A stretch of 10,795 nt of DNA from Candidatus Caldarchaeum sp. GTDB taxonomy: Archaea; Thermoproteota; Nitrososphaeria_A; Caldarchaeales; Caldarchaeaceae. Under the pieces are notes generated by a model. The model saw nothing but the letters and a program-made list of their open reading frames with translations, ran no database searches and was not told where the DNA came from. How positions within the stretch are numbered: the first letter of the stretch is position 1; every line of letters begins with the position of its first letter. Shown here piece by piece: positions 7,486 to 10,795 of the stretch. The position numbers and the translations under genes are program-made. Location: the NCBI GenBank assembly GCA_025054515.1, contig JANWZT010000032.1:253-11047 (forward strand), read 5' to 3'.

Positions 7486-7635
7486 TCAGCCTATGGCGTC
7501 GACGGGCCTTCCAGCAAGGACTCCTGATATCAAGCTCAGAGCCAAAACAGCCGCGAGTGCGACCAGCAGCACGACGGATTGTTTCGAAGGACGCATCGTC
7601 AGCAGTGTTCTAACACTTCCAACCATTCCTATCAT
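7486..7635 (-). CDS. Small single-helix membrane protein, 49 aa
   Basis: This reading frame is ATG 7635 to TGA 7486, with alternative ATGs at 7626 (46 aa) and 7596 (36 aa). It encodes a basic N-terminal segment (SVRTLLTMRPSKQ), one clean hydrophobic helix (SVVLLVALAAVLALSLISGV, about residues 20-39) and a short tail. The positive residues before the helix predict N-terminus in the cytoplasm. Evidence that it is real: the helix is well formed, it fills an otherwise empty gap, an AAATTAT box (minus strand, 7653-7659) lies about 30 bases before ATG 7626, and a T-run follows the stop. I do not recognise the family. The size and topology recall Sec61-beta (SecG), but its usual motifs are not clear, so I do not assign it. 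A short frame can arise by chance. Confidence 0.5.
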   Translation of the reverse strand: MIGMVGSVRTLLTMRPSKQSVVLLVALAAVLALSLISGVLAGRPVDAIG

Positions 7636-7861
7636 TTTGTTTCGTGTTATGGATAATTTGACTGGAAAAAAATTTTTCGCTTTGACTTTCCATAATAGTA
7701 TATAAGTCTATCCTTAAAACTTTTTAAACAAAACAAAAAGGCCACGGAAAAAGCGGCGAACGTGGACCCAACTGTTTGGCCATTTGGGCCGCCCAGCCGA
7801 CCTCGAGATGCAAGTTTGGATATTAATTTTGGGCTGGCCAAGTTGTTTGGAACTTTTAGCC
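7636..7861. other. Intergenic stretch with an orphan TATA-like box and inverted repeats
   Basis: No convincing gene is seen here. GTATATAAG (7698-7706) is a TATA-like box usable on either strand: rightward it would start RNA near 7728 with no reading frame behind it, leftward it would give the 49-codon gene a leader of about 40 bases. Farther on, CCACG (7742-7746) pairs with CGTGG (7761-7765), and TTGGCCA (7776-7782) with TGGCCAA (7835-7841). GTTTGG occurs at 7774, 7814 and 7845. These could be regulator sites or a small RNA, but pairing is short. The in-frame extension of the next gene through here (TTG 7784) gives a tryptophan-rich leader that does not look like protein. Confidence 0.4.
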
Positions 7862-7868
7862 TTATATA
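7862..7868 (+). promoter_or_regulatory. TATA-like box for the KaiC-like/V4R gene
   Basis: TTATATA is centred 27 bases ahead of ATG 7892. This places transcription start on or next to that codon and argues against upstream in-frame starts at TTG 7784 and ATG 7874, which would lie before or too near the predicted transcript start. Confidence 0.6.
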
Positions 7869-7891
7869 CGATTATGTTAAATCAAATACAG

Positions 7892-9262
7892 ATGAATGTG
7901 CCCAGTGAAGGCTCAGTGCACGTGAAAATTGGAGGACGAGGTAGGGTCTTCACTGGGAATCCTGATGTTGACGAATTGCTTTTTTTCTATGCCGGCAGCA
8001 TCGTGATGGTTACTGACGACACATTTGTCGAAGGAAAATCGTTCGTTTCGGCTCTGTTTCATGACCGTAAACTGCTCGAGTTGATCCCTTCCCCTGTGGT
8101 TGACGAACCAGCGCTTAGGGAGAAGGCTTTGGTAAATGTCGACGACTTGCAGGAGCTTTCCATAAGTGTCAACAGGCTGAGAAAAAGCATAGAACCGCAT
8201 CAAATAATCGTTCATCTTTACCTTCCGCAAGTTTTGGTAAAACATGGCTCGGACGCTGTTCTGCGCTTAATCAATTTTTGGATGTCCGAAGTGAGACGAG
8301 CTGGTCATTTGGAGTTTTTCGTTATTCCGAAGAAAACTTTCGTAGATTTTGAAAGAAAACTCATGTCCATAGCAGATGGAGCAATCGAGATTTCCGTTGA
8401 AAAAACTGCACGCGGCTACGAAACGTTTTTCATCCCAATCAGGCTTTCGAAAGACCAGTTCAACCTAAAACCCGTGAAATACACTATTGAGAACGGGAAA
8501 ATTATCGTCAAAGTTTCGCCGGCGGTGGACCCGCACCAAACTTTGGCAATGTTGACGCCGTTGCTCGAAAGGGGGGATGAAATCAAGCTTTTCTTCACCG
8601 AAAAAGATGACTTAGAAATCTCTCCGAAATATTACCTATTTTTCAAGGAAACGTCTGGGTGGCGGCTTAGCTGGATAAGTGATGCCTTTGGCGACGAATT
8701 GGAAAAAGTTATGCCTTTGTTTGCCCAGTTGTTCGACGAAGGTGTTTTGAAGCTGGTGTCTATTCCGGTGAGCGAGGAATTTCTCGGTGAAAAAATGAGC
8801 GAATACGGGGAGAAGCTTCGGCTTGTGAGCTCGGCGAGTTTTGTGTCTCTTTTTTCCGTTATGCTTGATTATTTGAAATGTCGCGTGGACAAAGAATTTG
8901 AGAAAAGAGAGTTCATCGGATGCATGAGTGAAATGTTCGCCAGATTATATTCCTATAGCGTCGTTTCGAAGGAGCGTCTTTCATTCGAAAGGTTGATGGA
9001 GAAAGTTTTGAATACGGCCTTTGGTTGCAAGGCCGTGGTTAGGCAAAGGTCTTCAGACAAGTTCATTGTTGAACTTAAGCAATGCCCCGTCTGTGGTAAT
9101 CCAGCATGGGCTGAGAAGGAGTTTTTCTGCAAAATGGTGATTGGGAGGGTTATCGCGGGAGCTTCGAAAGTATTCTTCAAGTCGAGTGTGGATGTTTCGG
9201 AAGTTCAGTGCGGATTTGGGGACAAGGGTAATTGTGTATTCGCGGTGAGGATAGTCAGCTGA
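7892..9262 (+). CDS. KaiC/RecA-like protein fused to a C-terminal V4R domain, putative sensor
   Basis: The product is 456 aa from ATG 7892. Residues about 10-205 read like a KaiC/Rad55-type RecA domain: FTGNPDVDELLFFYAGSIVMVT matches the usual start, followed by a P-loop-like DTFVEGKS (43-50) that keeps GKS but has D instead of the first G. The Walker B strand (IIVHLYLP, 105-112) lacks the acidic residue, so ATP hydrolysis is doubtful. The end of this domain (ADGAIEI, then YTIENGKIIVK) also fits. Residues about 205-345 are unassigned. The C-terminal part (about 345-456) resembles V4R, a small-molecule or metal-binding domain found in some archaeal regulators, with C398, C401, C413, C440 and C448 in CPVC, FFCKMVIGR, VQCGFGDKGNC. 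No DNA-binding motif or membrane helix is seen. It overlaps nuoL convergently by 8 bases. A sensing role is inferred. Confidence 0.65.
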   Translation: MNVPSEGSVHVKIGGRGRVFTGNPDVDELLFFYAGSIVMVTDDTFVEGKSFVSALFHDRKLLELIPSPVVDEPALREKALVNVDDLQELSISVNRLRKSIEPHQIIVHLYLPQVLVKHGSDAVLRLINFWMSEVRRAGHLEFFVIPKKTFVDFERKLMSIADGAIEISVEKTARGYETFFIPIRLSKDQFNLKPVKYTIENGKIIVKVSPAVDPHQTLAMLTPLLERGDEIKLFFTEKDDLEISPKYYLFFKETSGWRLSWISDAFGDELEKVMPLFAQLFDEGVLKLVSIPVSEEFLGEKMSEYGEKLRLVSSASFVSLFSVMLDYLKCRVDKEFEKREFIGCMSEMFARLYSYSVVSKERLSFERLMEKVLNTAFGCKAVVRQRSSDKFIVELKQCPVCGNPAWAEKEFFCKMVIGRVIAGASKVFFKSSVDVSEVQCGFGDKGNCVFAVRIVS

Positions 9263-10795
9263 TTCCGAAGACGAATCGGAGAAGCAGTAGGAGAAATATG
9301 GCGAGGCCGATGATGAGCCCGCTTATGTTGATGTTGCTTTGGCCTGTTTGTATGTTTCGGAAGACTTGGACGAAGCTTACCGTGGCCTTTGAGATGAAGT
9401 AGTTGAATCCGTCGATGACCTTTAGTTCGACAAATTTGTGGACGGCTGAGCCGAGTCTGTCGAGGCCGTCGACGAAGACGCGGTAATAGAATGCGTCGAC
9501 GTAGTATCGGTTGGCGAGTATTCGGTGTAGTGTTGCTCCGAAGGGTGTTTGTCGGATTTCTTCGGGATGTTTGATTTTTCCGAGGTAGAAGATGTATGCA
9601 AGGCCTCCGCCTGCTGCGAGGACTAGTGCTGTTGTGGCGTAGGTGGGTAGGCTGACGGAGAATTTTCCGTGTAGTCCTAGGTAGTGGTGGAATTCTTCTT
9701 CGAAGAACGGGCCTGTGACGCCGATGGAGACGGATAGCGCGGCGAGTATGATGAGTGGTATTGTCATGACTTTGGGTGCTTCGTGGACGTGGTTGTGGTG
9801 GTTGTGGGCTGGTGCGAGGAAGACTTTGTAGAGCCATCTGAGGCTGTATGCGACCGTCAGGACGGATGCTCCTGCGATGAAGAAGAACACTATGAGGTTT
9901 TGCGATTGTAGGGATGATTCGATGACGAGGTCTTTGCTCCAGAAGCCGCTAAGGAGCGGCACGCCTGAAAGTGATAGGATGCCCACGGTCGATGTCCAGA
10001 AGGTTATGGGCATTTTCGAGCGGAGGCCGCCCATTTCGTCGAGGTTGTTGGTGTGGACGGCGTGGATGACGGCTCCAGCCGCGAGGAATAGTAGGGCTTT
10101 GAAGATACTGTGACTGAGTAGGTGGAATGTTCCGGCAAACCATCCTATTTCGGATGCCATGCCCAGCGCGGCGAGCATGAGGCCGAGCTGGCTGATTGTC
10201 GAATAGGCGATGACCCGTTTGATGTCGGATGAAACGAGGCCCATAGTTGCCGCAAAGAAGGCGGTGAATCCCGCGATTAGGGCCACGGTTAGATACCAGT
10301 CGGCGATTATGGTCGGCGGGAAGGCCTCGAAGGGAACGACTGTGAAGATGAGACGGGCTACGAGGTAGACGCCTGCCTTGACCATGGTTGCGGCATGTAT
10401 CAAGGCCGAGACCGGTGTGGGGCCTTCCATGGCGTCGGGCAGCCAGACATGCAAGGGGAATTGTGCTGATTTGCCTACGGCGCCGCCGAAGAGGAGAAGA
10501 AGCGGAATGATGATGGCGGCGGTCGACAGCGTTCCTTTCGCGACGGCGTCTGCCATGGCTTTTTCCAGACCCGTGTAGCTGAACGTGCCGAACAACGCGA
10601 ATAGGATGACGATTCCGACGAGCATCGAAGCATCTCCCACCCTAGTGGTTACGAAGGCCTTGATTCCCGCGGCGTTGGCTTCGGGTTTTTTGTTGTAAAA
10701 CCCGATGAGCGCGTAGCTGCAGAGTCCGACGATTTCCCAGCCGATGTAAAGCATCAACAGGTTTTCCGCCATGACGAGCAACGTCATCCCGCCTA
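9255..10795 (-). CDS. nuoL: Complex I-like membrane antiporter subunit NuoL, 5'-truncated
   Basis: The frame remains open to the window edge; the ATG at 10787 is internal, since NuoL proteins have roughly 120 more residues before the motif GWEIVGLCSYALIGFY. The 510 residues counted from that methionine carry the expected antiporter residues: E18 in the GWE motif, K106 in GKSAQFPLHVWLPDAMEGP, H131 and K137 in ALIHAATMVKAG, K190 in SSDIKRVIAYSTISQLG, H222, H226 and K230 in FHLLSHSIFKALLF, and K285 in GFWSKD, where NuoM has glutamate. A linker of about 100 residues before a final hydrophobic helix ending at FVFGIS fits the lateral helix and last helix that only NuoL has. It is the distal proton-pumping subunit of the complex. 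Its stop lies within the last codons of the opposing V4R gene. FpoL is an equivalent name. Confidence 0.93.
   Translation of the reverse strand, partial: GGMTLLVMAENLLMLYIGWEIVGLCSYALIGFYNKKPEANAAGIKAFVTTRVGDASMLVGIVILFALFGTFSYTGLEKAMADAVAKGTLSTAAIIIPLLLLFGGAVGKSAQFPLHVWLPDAMEGPTPVSALIHAATMVKAGVYLVARLIFTVVPFEAFPPTIIADWYLTVALIAGFTAFFAATMGLVSSDIKRVIAYSTISQLGLMLAALGMASEIGWFAGTFHLLSHSIFKALLFLAAGAVIHAVHTNNLDEMGGLRSKMPITFWTSTVGILSLSGVPLLSGFWSKDLVIESSLQSQNLIVFFFIAGASVLTVAYSLRWLYKVFLAPAHNHHNHVHEAPKVMTIPLIILAALSVSIGVTGPFFEEEFHHYLGLHGKFSVSLPTYATTALVLAAGGGLAYIFYLGKIKHPEEIRQTPFGATLHRILANRYYVDAFYYRVFVDGLDRLGSAVHKFVELKVIDGFNYFISKATVSFVQVFRNIQTGQSNINISGLIIGLAIFLLLLLRFVFGIS

Noticed and set aside
7784..7891. 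Longer V4R protein starting at TTG 7784
   Set aside because: The added 36 residues are tryptophan- and leucine-rich without family character, lie over inverted repeats, and would begin upstream of the TATA-like box at 7862-7868.
9205..9837. 210-codon minus-strand frame rich in R, P, H and T
   Set aside because: Its biased composition is what a frame-shifted reading of nuoL yields; nuoL itself is clearly coding here.

Overview
The window looks like a chromosomal segment of an uncultured archaeon, most likely in the Thermoproteota (Aigarchaeota/Bathyarchaeia/Nitrososphaeria-type). The lineage is inferred from four things: AT-rich TATA-like boxes 24-28 bases ahead of start codons with no Shine-Dalgarno (leaderless genes), a substrate-binding protein anchored by a C-terminal membrane helix, archaeal-style regulators (a doubled Lrp/AsnC-like protein and a KaiC-like/V4R fusion), and complex I-like antiporter subunits. 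No rRNA, tRNA, CRISPR array, transposase or phage gene is visible.

Layout. Bases 3-1991 (+) hold the 3' part of a peptide-type ABC transporter binding protein. It is followed by the two transporter ATPases (2033-2992 and 2993-3973, +), the second starting on the base after the first one's stop. The permeases are not in the window. An unrecognised protein with two membrane helices follows (4022-4720, +), probably from its own promoter. On the minus strand, nuoM (6311-4824) converges on it. Divergent from nuoM is a regulator with two similar halves (6457-7467, +). A 49-codon membrane peptide gene (7635-7486, -), a promoter-rich intergenic stretch, and a KaiC-like/V4R sensor-type protein (7892-9262, +) follow. 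That last gene overlaps by 8 bases the 3' end of nuoL (9255 to beyond 10795, -), whose 5' end is cut off.

How the genes fit together. The left part is a peptide or similar solute uptake system. The right part is the proton-pumping arm of a complex I-like enzyme (NuoL and NuoM), but the two subunit genes are separated by about 2.9 kb carrying two plus-strand regulatory-type genes and one tiny membrane gene. nuoN is not next to either at the visible ends. The DNA-binding regulator, the small membrane peptide and the V4R protein may form a local control module for the respiratory genes. That is inference from position only, and it is the most interesting hypothesis here.
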